Below are positions 56,100 through 64,000 of a DNA stretch of 64,000 nt, piece by piece. The DNA is taken from positions 62,001-126,000 of the forward strand of contig NZ_JACHJB010000005.1 in NCBI RefSeq assembly GCF_014207745.1, read 5' to 3'. Position numbers and translations under genes: made by a program. The stretch's first letter is position 1, and the number at the start of each line of letters is the position of its first letter. This stretch comes from Nonomuraea muscovyensis. GTDB taxonomy: Bacteria > Actinomycetota > Actinomycetes > Streptosporangiales > Streptosporangiaceae. The notes below the pieces were generated by a model, which had not been told where the DNA came from, made no database searches, and was given only the letters and a program-made list of their open reading frames with translations.

Positions 56100-57437
56100 A
56101 TGACGGACACCACCCCGATCCCCTCCCCGCTCGGCCGGCGTGCCTTCCTGCGGTGGGCCGGCCTGGCCGCCGGCGCCGCGGCGACGGCGGCGCATCTCGG
56201 CGCGGACCCCGCCGAGGCGTCCTCCGCGGTGTTCGCCGGGCCGCCCGGCGCATCGTCCGGTGTGGCGCCCGGCGCGGATCCGGACGCGTTGTTCACCGCC
56301 GGAAGGTTCGCCGAGGCGGATCGCGCCTACGCCCGCCTGCTGCGCGAGGACCCGCGCGATGCGCACGCGCTGGCCCAGCGCGGGCGGATCGCGCTGCTGT
56401 CCAACAGGTTCGGGGCCGCTGAGTCGTTCCTCACCCGGGCGGTCCGCCTGGCACCCGGTGACGCGTTCGCCAAGCGGCAGCTCGCGGAGTGCCATGTGCG
56501 GCAGGACCGGCTCGCCCCCGCGGTGCCGCTGCTGCGTGGCACGGGTGATCCGACCGACGCGGCCTTCGCCACCCAGTACGCCGGCGTGACCGGCGCCCCC
56601 TACGAGCTGCGCGGCGCGCACGCCACCCGCCTCCCGTTCGTCTGCCTCGACCCGCTGCCGTGCGTGCAGGCCGGCGTGAACGGGTCACAGCCGCAGAACT
56701 TCCTCATCGACACCGGCGCCACACTCGCCCTCTCGACCCGGACGGCGGAGCGGGCCGGCCTGCGGGCGCTGGCGACCAGCACCACCCAGCCCGCCGGGCA
56801 GACGCTCACGACTTTCCACGGCGTCATGGAGTCGTTCCGGCTGGGTGACATCGTGCTGCGCAACGTCCCCGTCGTCTGGTACGACCTGCGGATGCCGAAC
56901 CTCCCGGACGGCTCCCAGCCGTCGGGTGTCATCGGGACCACCCTGCTCTACCACTTCCTGGCCACGATGGACTACGCGGGCCGCGCGCTCGTGCTGCGCA
57001 GGAAGACGGCCGCCCAGCGGCGTGCGCTGCGGGCCGATCTGGGACGCGCCGGGGCGGAGCGCCTGCCGCTGTGGCTGGCGGGTGACCACATCCCGTGCAC
57101 GCTGGGCACGGTCAACGACTACGGGCCGCGGGTGGCCTCGCTCGACACGGGCGGCATGAACATGGGCATCATGATGACCGAGGAGACCGCGCGACGCGCC
57201 GACGTGAAGATCGACTACGACAACCCGCGGTCCAACGGCGGCATCACCTTCTATCCCATCCGGCCCGCCCGGATCAGCCTCGGACGGGTCGCCGGCCGGG
57301 ACGTCCCCGGGTTCGCCGGCGGCTGGCCGTGGCTGCGGCTCTTCGGGTTCGAGACGATCGGCAACTTCACGCACGAGTTCTTCAAGCCACACGCCATCAC
57401 CTTCGACTACGCCGGCATGACGTTCCACATCAGCTAG
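56100..57437 (+). CDS. Tat-exported TPR / retropepsin-like aspartyl protease protein
   Basis: A 445-aa protein with twin-arginine signal (LGRRAFLRWAGLAAGAAATAA). Residues ~60-135 hold two TPR units (FAEADRAYARLLREDPRDAHALAQ, FGAAESFLTRAVRLAPGDA). The rest is a two-lobed aspartyl-protease-like fold: FLIDTGATLALS (~residues 200-211) and ASLDTGGMNMGIM (~350-362), each with the DTG triad. If both aspartates act together it would be a single-chain pepsin-like enzyme, rare in bacteria. ATG at 56100. No partner gene; extracytoplasmic role unknown. Confidence 0.8.
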   Translation: MTDTTPIPSPLGRRAFLRWAGLAAGAAATAAHLGADPAEASSAVFAGPPGASSGVAPGADPDALFTAGRFAEADRAYARLLREDPRDAHALAQRGRIALLSNRFGAAESFLTRAVRLAPGDAFAKRQLAECHVRQDRLAPAVPLLRGTGDPTDAAFATQYAGVTGAPYELRGAHATRLPFVCLDPLPCVQAGVNGSQPQNFLIDTGATLALSTRTAERAGLRALATSTTQPAGQTLTTFHGVMESFRLGDIVLRNVPVVWYDLRMPNLPDGSQPSGVIGTTLLYHFLATMDYAGRALVLRRKTAAQRRALRADLGRAGAERLPLWLAGDHIPCTLGTVNDYGPRVASLDTGGMNMGIMMTEETARRADVKIDYDNPRSNGGITFYPIRPARISLGRVAGRDVPGFAGGWPWLRLFGFETIGNFTHEFFKPHAITFDYAGMTFHIS

Positions 57438-57769
57438 GCACTCATGCGGGGGAGTGGTCGCGGCGCCGTCAGTCCGGCAGGAGGCGGTCCACGTCGCGGC
57501 GGCGCAGCCGGGTGCGCGACAGGGCGCGCAGGTGGCCCGGCAGCGGCACGGCGAGCGCCGGGCAGCCGGCCCAGCGCCTCCTCGGACGCCGTCCACACGG
57601 CGTCGCGGGCCCGCCGCAGGGCCTCGTCGTCGCCGTCGAGGTCGCGCAGGCTCCCGGAGCCGGACAGGACGCGGACCGCGAGGAGGTGGGCCTCCCGCAG
57701 CCGGGCCTCGTCCACGGCCCGGCGCAGCGCGGCCAGGCTCGCCAGCGAGCCGTCCAGCACGACGAACAC
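57434..57769 (-). pseudogene. Universal-stress-protein-like gene, probably frameshifted
   Basis: Starting at GTG 57769 the frame reads VFVVLDGSLASLAALRRAVD and continues with a USP-like alternation (HLLAVRVLSGSGSLRDL) to about residue 72, LGRLPG, then turns into Arg/Pro-rich sequence. In a different minus-strand frame the text GCPALAVPLPGHLRALSRT follows, which looks like the natural continuation. A small indel near 57550 would explain this. The intact family is ~130-145 aa. It is coupled closely to the exonuclease gene upstream. Confidence 0.5.
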
Positions 57770-57784
57770 GCGAGCGCGGCCGGT

Positions 57785-58360
57785 TCAGGCAGGCGAGGGC
57801 GCCGGTGGCCAGGCGTCGCGGCGGGCGAGGAAGAGCACCAGCGCCGCGATGTTCCAGGCGTCGTCCTCGCCGCGGTGGTGGCGTCCCTCCAGGGGCAGCC
57901 CGGCGACGCGCAACGCCTGCGCCATGCCGGGACGCCTGGGCAGCCCGAGCGCCTCGGTGAAGGCGGCCTTGGCGTTGACGTGCCGCCCGCCGAAGGGGTA
58001 GGGGACGCCGGCGGCCCGGCACTGCCGGGTGAACTGGTGACGGTCGTAGTCACCCCAGCTCGCCCACGGCCGGACCCCGGCCCGATGCTCGGCCGCCAGT
58101 GTCCGGCACGCCTGTGCGAAGCTCACCCCGGCGTCCACCTCGGCCTGCGTCAGCCCCGTCAGCTCGGTGCAGAACGCGCTCACCGCCGACCGCTCGGGCC
58201 GGACGAGGATGCGGTGGCGGGCCGACCGCTCCCCCGCGCGCAGGTCCACGACCGTCAGCCCGATCTCGATGATCTCGCTCACCGCGCCGGGCGGCGGCAT
58301 CCCCTCCCAGCAGGTGGCCTCGACATCCACCACGTTCAGCAGGTCTCCGGATGCGTCCAT
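57785..58360 (-). CDS. DEDDh 3'-5' exonuclease
   Basis: A 191-aa DnaQ/ERI1-like exonuclease. Exo I VVDVEATCWEG (the D-x-E metal pair, residues ~11-21), Exo II region WASWGDYDRHQF with its aspartate (~100-112), Exo III HRGEDDAWNIA (H and D, ~160-170). It removes 3' nucleotides from DNA or RNA; the ERI1-like WEG pattern hints at RNA or a small substrate. ATG at 58360. Cytoplasmic. Confidence 0.92.
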   Translation of the reverse strand: MDASGDLLNVVDVEATCWEGMPPPGAVSEIIEIGLTVVDLRAGERSARHRILVRPERSAVSAFCTELTGLTQAEVDAGVSFAQACRTLAAEHRAGVRPWASWGDYDRHQFTRQCRAAGVPYPFGGRHVNAKAAFTEALGLPRRPGMAQALRVAGLPLEGRHHRGEDDAWNIAALVLFLARRDAWPPAPSPA

Positions 58361-58581
58361 GGCGTCGAGCGTAGAGATCCACCGGCCCTCCGGTCGTCCC
58401 GTTTTCTCCCGCCGGCCACGTCAGGGAACGCCGATGCCCCTGACGATCCGGCCGAGCTGCCCGGGTTGGACGCGCCTGCCGAGGCGGAGGTTCGGGACCG
58501 CGAGCCGCTCCGAGGCGGACGTTTGGCCCATTGATGGACCACACTTGGTCATATCACCAGGTCACCGGGTAGATCCGCGAG

Positions 58582-59835
58582 GTGGGGAGTGCGAGGGGGA
58601 CCCGAGCCGCGGCCGTGCTGCTGGCCGCGGCGACGCTCGTGCCCGTCGCCGCCTGCGGGACCGGGGGTGCGGGAGAGAAGCTGATCAACCTCTACAACGC
58701 CCCCCAGGAGAACCTCGCCGCCATCGTCGACCGGTGCAACGACCTGGCGGCCGGCCGCTACCGGATCGTGCTCAACACGCTCCCGCGCGACGCCGACGGC
58801 CAGCGCGAGCAGCTCGTGCGCCGGCTCGCCGCCGCCGACCCCGGCCTCGACGTGCTCGGGCTGGACGTGACGTGGACCGCCGAGCTGGCCGAGGCGCGGT
58901 GGATCCGCGAATGGACCGGCGAGCACGCCCGGCAGGCCCGCGAGGGCACCCTGGCCAAGCCGCTGGAGACGGCCACCTGGAAGGGCCGGCTGTACGCGGC
59001 GCCGTACAACACCAACGTCCAGCTCCTGTGGTACCGCTCCGACCTCGTCCAGGAGCCGCCCAGGACCTGGGACGAGATGACGCGGGCCGCCGCCGAGCTG
59101 GCCGCGCAGGGCAAGCCGCACTACGGCGAGGTGACCGGCGCGCAGTACGAGGGGCTCGTCGTCTGGTTCAACAGCCTGGTGGCCTCCGCCGGCGGCCGGA
59201 TACTCAACCCCGAGGGCACCAGGGTGGAGCTCGGGCCGCCCGCGCTCAAGGCGTTGCAGGTGCTGCGCGACTACGCCCGGTCCAAGGCGGCCGACCCGTC
59301 GCTGCCCAACACCCAGGAGGACGCCGCCCGGCTGGCCATGGAGGGCGGCCGGGCCGCGTTCGAGGTGAACTGGCCGTTCGTGTACGCCTCGATGGCCGCC
59401 AACAAGCCCGACATGCTGCCCGTCTTCAAGTGGGCGCCCTACCCGGGCATCCAGGGGCCGGGCGCCTCGCCGCTCGGCGGCGGCAACTTCGCCGTCAGTG
59501 CCTACTCCCCGCACCCGCAGGAGTCGTACCAGGCGGCCCTGTGCCTGCGCGACCCCGCGAGCCAGCTCACCGCCGCCGTCAAGGACGGGCTGCCGCCGAC
59601 GATCGAGTCCGTCTACGACGACCCGGCCATGGCCGAGCCGTACCCGATGCGGCAGGCCATCCTCGACGCGCTGAAGACGGCCGCGCCCCGCCCCGAGACG
59701 CCCACGTACCAGAACGTCTCCACCATGATCTCCGCCGCGCTGTCGCCGCCCGCGGCGATCGATCCGCAGGCCACGCTCGGCGAGCTGCGCGAGCAGATCG
59801 ACGAGGCGCTGCGCAGCCAGGGGGTGCTGCCGTGA
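58582..59835 (+). CDS. Sugar ABC transporter lipoprotein, LpqY-like
   Basis: A 417-aa extracellular solute-binding protein. The signal peptide ends in the lipobox VAAC (Cys ~26), then KLINLYNAPQENLAAIVDRC. Family 1 SBP pattern: YNTNVQLLWYRSDLV, PRTWDEM, FEVNWPFVYASM, GGGNFAVSAYSPHPQ. It resembles mycobacterial LpqY of the trehalose uptake system. GTG at 58582 is preceded by a GAGG-type site. Its stop overlaps the first permease start. The exact sugar is not certain. Confidence 0.9.
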   Translation: MGSARGTRAAAVLLAAATLVPVAACGTGGAGEKLINLYNAPQENLAAIVDRCNDLAAGRYRIVLNTLPRDADGQREQLVRRLAAADPGLDVLGLDVTWTAELAEARWIREWTGEHARQAREGTLAKPLETATWKGRLYAAPYNTNVQLLWYRSDLVQEPPRTWDEMTRAAAELAAQGKPHYGEVTGAQYEGLVVWFNSLVASAGGRILNPEGTRVELGPPALKALQVLRDYARSKAADPSLPNTQEDAARLAMEGGRAAFEVNWPFVYASMAANKPDMLPVFKWAPYPGIQGPGASPLGGGNFAVSAYSPHPQESYQAALCLRDPASQLTAAVKDGLPPTIESVYDDPAMAEPYPMRQAILDALKTAAPRPETPTYQNVSTMISAALSPPAAIDPQATLGELREQIDEALRSQGVLP

Positions 59836-60722
59836 ACGGCCGCCGGGCGCGCACCGAGGGGCAGCGTTCCGAGCGCCGGCTCGGCCTGTGGCTGTGCGCC
59901 CCCGCGGCGTTCATCATGCTCCTCGTCACCGGCTGGCCGATCATCTACTCGGTGCTGCTGTCCCTGCAGCGCTACGACCTGCGCTTCCCGGCGGACCGGG
60001 CGTGGATCGGGCTGTCCAACTACGCCGCCGTGCTGACCAACGAGTTCTGGTGGAGCGCCCTGTGGGTGACCCTCGTCATCACCGTGATCAGCGTCGCCAT
60101 CGAGCTGGTGCTCGGCATGGCCCTCGCCTTCGTCATGTACCGGGCGCTCGTCGGGCGCGGGCTGGTGCGCACCGTGGTGCTCATCCCGTACGGCATCGTC
60201 ACGGTCGCCGCGGCCTACGGCTGGAGGTACGCCTGGACGCCGGGCACCGGCTGGCTGGCCGGCATGCTGCCCGAGGGATCGGCGCCGCTCACCGAGCGCG
60301 TCTCCGCGATCGCGATCATCATCCTGGCGGAGGTGTGGAAGACCACCCCGTTCATGGCGCTGCTGCTGATGGCCGGCATGGCGGTCGTGCCGGAGGAGCT
60401 GATGCGCGCCGCGTCCATGGACGGGGCCTCGCGCTGGCAGCGGTTCACCCGGGTGATGCTGCCGCTGATGAAACCGGCGATCCTCGTCGCGCTGCTGTTC
60501 CGCACGCTCGACGCGTTCCGCATCTTCGACAACATCTACGTGCTGACCAACGGCTCGCAGAACACCAGCTCGGTGTCCATCACCGCCTACCACAACCTCA
60601 TCGGCGGGCTGAACCTCGGCATCGGCTCCACCATGTCCGTCCTCATCCTCATCAGCGTGGCCGTCATCGCGACGCTGTTCATCGTCGGGTTCGGCACCGC
60701 CGCGCCGGGGAGCGGGCGCTGA
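59832..60722 (+). CDS. Sugar ABC permease, SugA-like
   Basis: A 296-aa MalF-type permease with six hydrophobic helices (LWLCAPAAFIMLLVTGWPII first) and the EAA loop EELMRAASMDGASRWQRFTRV that contacts the ATPase. GTG at 59832 overlaps the lipoprotein stop (GTGA). Works with the next gene as a heterodimeric channel. Confidence 0.93.
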   Translation: MNGRRARTEGQRSERRLGLWLCAPAAFIMLLVTGWPIIYSVLLSLQRYDLRFPADRAWIGLSNYAAVLTNEFWWSALWVTLVITVISVAIELVLGMALAFVMYRALVGRGLVRTVVLIPYGIVTVAAAYGWRYAWTPGTGWLAGMLPEGSAPLTERVSAIAIIILAEVWKTTPFMALLLMAGMAVVPEELMRAASMDGASRWQRFTRVMLPLMKPAILVALLFRTLDAFRIFDNIYVLTNGSQNTSSVSITAYHNLIGGLNLGIGSTMSVLILISVAVIATLFIVGFGTAAPGSGR

Positions 60723-61555
60723 TGGAACGCCTCGACCGCAAGCGCGCCACCGGCTGGATCGTCGTGGACGTCCTGGTCGTCCTGTACGCGATGATCCCGG
60801 TGGTGTGGATCGCGTCGCTGTCGTTCAAGGACCCCAGCACGTTCACCGACGGCTCGTTCATCCCGCGCACGTGGACGCTCGCCAACTACGCCGGCATCTT
60901 CGACAACCCCGACTTCGTCCGCGGCCTGGCCAACTCGATCGGGATCGGGCTGATCTCGACGTTCGTCGCCATCGTCTTCGGCACCATGGCGGCCTACGCC
61001 ATCGCCCGGCTCACCTTCCCGGGCAAGCGGCTGCTCATCGGCGTCTCGCTGCTGATCGCGATGTTCCCGCAGATCTCGCTGGTCAGCCCGCTGTTCCAGA
61101 TCGAGCGGAGCCTCGGCCTGTTCGACACCTGGCCCGGCCTGATCCTGCCCTACATCACGTTCGCGCTGCCGCTGACCATCTACACGCTGTCGGCGTTCTT
61201 CCGCGAGATCCCCTGGGAGCTGGAGAAGGCCGCCAAGATGGACGGGGCCACCCCGTTCCAGGCGTTCTGGCAGGTCATCGTGCCGCTGGCGGCTCCCGGC
61301 ATGGTGACCACGGCGATCCTGGCGTTCATCTTCTGCTGGAACGACTTCCTGTTCGCCATCTCGCTGACCTCGTCCAACGCGGCCCGCACGGCCCCGGCGA
61401 CGATCTCGTTCTTCACCGGCAGCACGCAGTTCGAGGACCCCACGGGGTCGATCTCGGCGGCGGCCGTCGTCATCACGATCCCCATCGTGATCTTCGTGCT
61501 GTTCTTCCAGCGCCGGATCGTGGCCGGCCTGACCTCGGGAGCGGTGAAGGGATGA
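60722..61555 (+). CDS. Sugar ABC permease, SugB-like
   Basis: A 277-aa MalG-type permease, six hydrophobic helices (WIVVDVLVVLYAMIPVVWIA first), EAA loop PWELEKAAKMDGATPFQAFW. ATG at 60722 overlaps the upstream stop (TGATG). It pairs with the SugA-like subunit. Confidence 0.93.
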   Translation: MERLDRKRATGWIVVDVLVVLYAMIPVVWIASLSFKDPSTFTDGSFIPRTWTLANYAGIFDNPDFVRGLANSIGIGLISTFVAIVFGTMAAYAIARLTFPGKRLLIGVSLLIAMFPQISLVSPLFQIERSLGLFDTWPGLILPYITFALPLTIYTLSAFFREIPWELEKAAKMDGATPFQAFWQVIVPLAAPGMVTTAILAFIFCWNDFLFAISLTSSNAARTAPATISFFTGSTQFEDPTGSISAAAVVITIPIVIFVLFFQRRIVAGLTSGAVKG

Positions 61556-61564
61556 CGCGACACC

Positions 61565-62734
61565 ATGGCTGAGATCGAGCTCGACCACGTCTCGAAGAAG
61601 TTCGCCGACGGCACGGTCGCCGTGGAGGACTTCCACGTGAGCATCGCCGACGGCGAGTTCGTCATCCTGGTCGGCCCGTCGGGCTGCGGCAAGTCCACCA
61701 CCCTCAACATGATCGCGGGCCTGGAGGACATCAGCGGTGGGGAGCTGCGCATCGACGGCGTGCGGATGAACGACAAGGCGCCGCGCGACCGCGACATCGC
61801 GATGGTCTTCCAGTCGTACGCGCTCTACCCGCACATGACCGTCCGCGAGAACATCGCCTTCCCCCTCAAGCTGGCCAAGCTCGACAAGAAGGTCATCGAC
61901 GAGAAGGTCGAGCACGCAGCGGGCCTGCTGGACCTCACCCCGTACCTGGACCGCAAGCCTGGGGCGCTGTCCGGCGGGCAGCGGCAGCGGGTCGCGATGG
62001 GCCGGGCGATCGTGCGCAGCCCCAAGGCGTTCCTCATGGACGAGCCGCTGTCCAACCTCGACGCCAAGCTGCGCGTGCAGATGCGCACCTCCATCTCGCG
62101 GCTGCAGAAGAACCTCGGCACGACCACCGTATACGTCACCCACGACCAGACCGAGGCGATGACCCTCGGCGACCGGATCGTCCTCATGCGGGCCGGCCTC
62201 ATCCAGCAGATCGGCCCGCCCCAGGAGCTGTACGACCACCCGCGCAACCTGTTCGTGGCCGGGTTCATCGGCTCGCCGGCGATGAACCTCCTGCCCGCCG
62301 AGGTGACCGGCGACTGCCTGCGCACCGCCATCGGCGACATCCCGCTGCGGGGACGGCTGCGCCGCGCGTTCGAGGGCCGTGACCCGAAGGAGGTGCCCAA
62401 GGAGGTGATAGTGGGCATCAGGCCGGAGGCGTTCGAGGACGCGTCCCTCGTGCACGACCGCGAAGGCGGCGGCAGTTTCACCGGCACGGTGGACTTGCTG
62501 GAGTCGATGGGGCCGGAGAAGCTCGCCTACTTCACCCTCGACACCGGCGGCGTCCGGTCGCGGCACCTGGAGGACGTCGCCACGGACGAGGCGGGAGGCG
62601 GCGCGCAGCTCGTGGCCCAGCTCGACCCGAAGTCGCAGGCGCGCCGCGGGCAGCCGCTGCGGCTGTGGTTCGACTGCGAGGCCATCCACCTGTTCGACCC
62701 CGAGAGCGGCGAGAACCTCACCGAACGCGACTGA
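61565..62734 (+). CDS. Sugar ABC ATPase, SugC/UgpC/MsiK-like
   Basis: A 389-aa ATPase: Walker A GPSGCGKSTTLNMI (~residue 38), Q-loop VFQSYALYPHMTV, signature LSGGQRQRVAMGRAIV, Walker B AFLMDEPLSNLDA, H-loop YVTHDQTEAMTLGDR, and a C-terminal OB-fold regulatory domain (~residues 235-380). Nine bases after the permease, completing an LpqY-SugABC-like uptake operon. Whether it is dedicated or, like MsiK, shared by several sugar systems cannot be told. Confidence 0.94.
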   Translation: MAEIELDHVSKKFADGTVAVEDFHVSIADGEFVILVGPSGCGKSTTLNMIAGLEDISGGELRIDGVRMNDKAPRDRDIAMVFQSYALYPHMTVRENIAFPLKLAKLDKKVIDEKVEHAAGLLDLTPYLDRKPGALSGGQRQRVAMGRAIVRSPKAFLMDEPLSNLDAKLRVQMRTSISRLQKNLGTTTVYVTHDQTEAMTLGDRIVLMRAGLIQQIGPPQELYDHPRNLFVAGFIGSPAMNLLPAEVTGDCLRTAIGDIPLRGRLRRAFEGRDPKEVPKEVIVGIRPEAFEDASLVHDREGGGSFTGTVDLLESMGPEKLAYFTLDTGGVRSRHLEDVATDEAGGGAQLVAQLDPKSQARRGQPLRLWFDCEAIHLFDPESGENLTERD

Positions 62735-62749
62735 CTCGCGGAGGGGCGC

Positions 62750-63415
62750 TCAGGACGGCACGATCCGGCCGATCGCCCGTGCCGCGACGCCGCCCACCAC
62801 CGGGCCGAGCAGCCAGAGGAACACCACGCCGTCCATCAGCCACGTCAGCCCCGCCGTGGCCAGCCAGAAGACCCCCACCACCGCGAGCGTGCCGGCCTGC
62901 ACCCGCATCGCCCGCCCGTTCGCCCCCGGCCGCAGCGCGCCGTCGCCGACGATCGCCCGCAGCAGCCCCGCCTGCGAGAGCAGCAGCGCCGCCACCGTGC
63001 CGGCGAACAGGCAGACGGCCAGCGGGTTGCGCACGGTCTCGCCGATCAGCCCCGTCGCGTACGGCAGCAGCACCACGACCAGCAGCAGGGGGACGTGCCA
63101 CCGCATGACCCGGCGCGTGACCCGGGTGACCAGGTCGAGGGTGCGGTGGTGGTGGCGCCAGACGCCCCACAGGATGAGGAACGCGATGACGAAGGCCATC
63201 CAGGTGCTCCAGTCGCCGCCCAGGAAGTCCCACAGCCGGGCGGCCAGGACCATGCGAGGAGCGTCGCTCTCGACGAGTTCGGCGGGCGGCCGGGGGATCT
63301 CGACGGCGAGCAGCGTCATCGCGATCGCGAAGACGGCGTCGACGAACGCGCCCACCCGCTCGTGGCTCTCCCCGGGCTCGACGCCCGCACTCCGCGCCGC
63401 ACCCCCGTCGCTCAT
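62750..63415 (-). CDS. TMEM175-family (DUF1211) membrane protein
   Basis: A 221-aa membrane protein with about six hydrophobic helices and a TMEM175-like first helix, ERVGAFVDAVFAIAMTLLAVEI. In the family this helix carries the RxxxFSD-type signature forming a potassium channel pore; here Phe-Ser-Asp is replaced by Phe-Val-Asp. Single six-helix units act as tetramers in bacteria. ATG at 63415. Function as a leak K+ channel is family-level inference. Confidence 0.85.
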   Translation of the reverse strand: MSDGGAARSAGVEPGESHERVGAFVDAVFAIAMTLLAVEIPRPPAELVESDAPRMVLAARLWDFLGGDWSTWMAFVIAFLILWGVWRHHHRTLDLVTRVTRRVMRWHVPLLLVVVLLPYATGLIGETVRNPLAVCLFAGTVAALLLSQAGLLRAIVGDGALRPGANGRAMRVQAGTLAVVGVFWLATAGLTWLMDGVVFLWLLGPVVGGVAARAIGRIVPS

Positions 63416-63492
63416 GGCGCACCTCCCGTGACCGACCGTAACAACATCGGGAGGACTCCGAAGTCCCCGGGGGCTGTCGAGGGCCGTGACGG

Positions 63493-64000
63493 CTACGGGC
63501 CGGTCGCGAGCAGGCGGGCGCGGCTGTTGGCCAGGTGGACCCGCACCGCGGCGCGGGCACCCTCGGCGTCCTGGCGGGCGATGGCCGCGTAGACGTTCTC
63601 GTGTTCGATGACGATCTGCTCGAAGTGGCCCGGCTCGCCGGCCGCCAGCCGGTCGCGCGGCACGATGATCATCGAGGGGCCGAACGACGAGATCAGGTCG
63701 CCGAAGTAGCGGTTGCCGGTGGCCAGCGCGATCCGCAGGTGGAACTGGAAGTCGGCGTTGACCGCCGTGCTCGGGTGGCCGGCCCCGCCGGCGAAGCGGT
63801 CCAGCGCCTCCCGCAGGTCCGCCAGTCGCGCCTCGGTGCGCCGACCGGCCGCGAGCGCGGCGGCCTCGACCTCGAACGCCGTCCGGAAGTCGAGCAGGTC
63901 CACCACGTCGCGGACGGTCGGCTCGCCGTCCCGCGCGAGGGCGCCGAGGTCGAACCGCGTCGTGCTGGGCCGGGCCAGCACGAAGCTGCCGCGTCCGTGG
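63493..64000 (-). CDS. GntR/FadR-type regulator, truncated by the window edge
   Basis: The C-terminal ~169 residues of a GntR-family regulator with FCD domain. The right end shows the last HTH turn (HGRGSFVLARP), then DLLDFRTAFEVEAAALAAGR, a FCD helix with the metal-site histidines (FQFHLRIALATGN, EHENVYAAI) and the final helix AAVRVHLANSRARLL. FadR/LldR-like members sense small carboxylic acids. The N-terminal DNA-binding half lies beyond the window. Confidence 0.9.
   Translation of the reverse strand, partial: HGRGSFVLARPSTTRFDLGALARDGEPTVRDVVDLLDFRTAFEVEAAALAAGRRTEARLADLREALDRFAGGAGHPSTAVNADFQFHLRIALATGNRYFGDLISSFGPSMIIVPRDRLAAGEPGHFEQIVIEHENVYAAIARQDAEGARAAVRVHLANSRARLLATGP

Noticed and set aside
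55756..56253. Long N-terminal extension of the efflux transporter
   Set aside because: The extension is Arg/Pro-rich with no membrane or signal features and overlaps the start of the divergent Tat-protein gene.

Overview
The window is very GC-rich, with mostly C- or G-ending codons, many GTG starts and many ATGA/GTGA gene overlaps. An isocitrate lyase gene divergent from a RamB-type regulator, a class II DAHP synthase and a coelibactin-like NRPS locus all point to an actinomycete, probably a filamentous Streptosporangiaceae- or Streptomyces-like bacterium. The genus is inference only.

Left flank (1-18 kb): mixed chromosomal genes. These are the start of an ECF sigma factor gene, glyoxylate-shunt aceA with its divergent ramB-like regulator, an acyl-CoA dehydrogenase, a DUF4132 protein with a small partner, a CGNR regulator coupled to a GNAT acetyltransferase, a TetR/oxidoreductase divergon with paired operators, two convergent paralogous secreted beta-propeller proteins, a PadR-DUF1048 operon, an alpha/beta hydrolase and a divergent tRNA-like gene.

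Centre (18.2-48.2 kb): a biosynthetic gene cluster for a thiazoline (pyochelin/yersiniabactin/coelibactin-type) metallophore. It has an orphan LuxR regulator and a leftward operon (fused aminodeoxychorismate synthase, aryl-CoA ligase, unknown repeat-bearing protein, PaaA-like diiron oxygenase). It also has a rightward operon beginning at an iron box: a 2261-aa NRPS (ArCP-Cy-A-PCP-Cy-A-PCP), a 1847-aa NRPS (docking-Cy-A-MT-PCP-TE), a saccharopine-dehydrogenase-like protein, a thiazolinyl imide reductase, a type II thioesterase, an NTF2-like protein and a three-gene ABC exporter. A methyltransferase, a PhzG/PdxH-like oxidase, an aryl-AMP ligase and a DAHP synthase follow. By co-linearity the predicted product is an aryl acid plus three cysteines cyclised to thiazoline/thiazolidine rings, one of them methylated. 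Its aryl starter is unclear: no salicylate synthase is visible, but an aminodeoxychorismate synthase with an oxygenase and a CoA ligase is.

Right flank (48.2-64 kb): a DUF2461 gene; a quinate/shikimate catabolic locus (MHS-family transporter, shikimate dehydrogenase, fused dehydroshikimate dehydratase, TetR) with shared candidate operators; a drug-efflux MFS; a Tat-exported TPR/aspartyl-protease-like protein; a USP remnant; a DEDDh exonuclease; an LpqY-SugABC-like sugar ABC operon; a TMEM175-type channel; and a truncated GntR/FCD regulator.

Unusual throughout the centre are in-frame repeat expansions inside enzyme genes, and two adenylation domains in one NRPS that look identical over about 1.3 kb.
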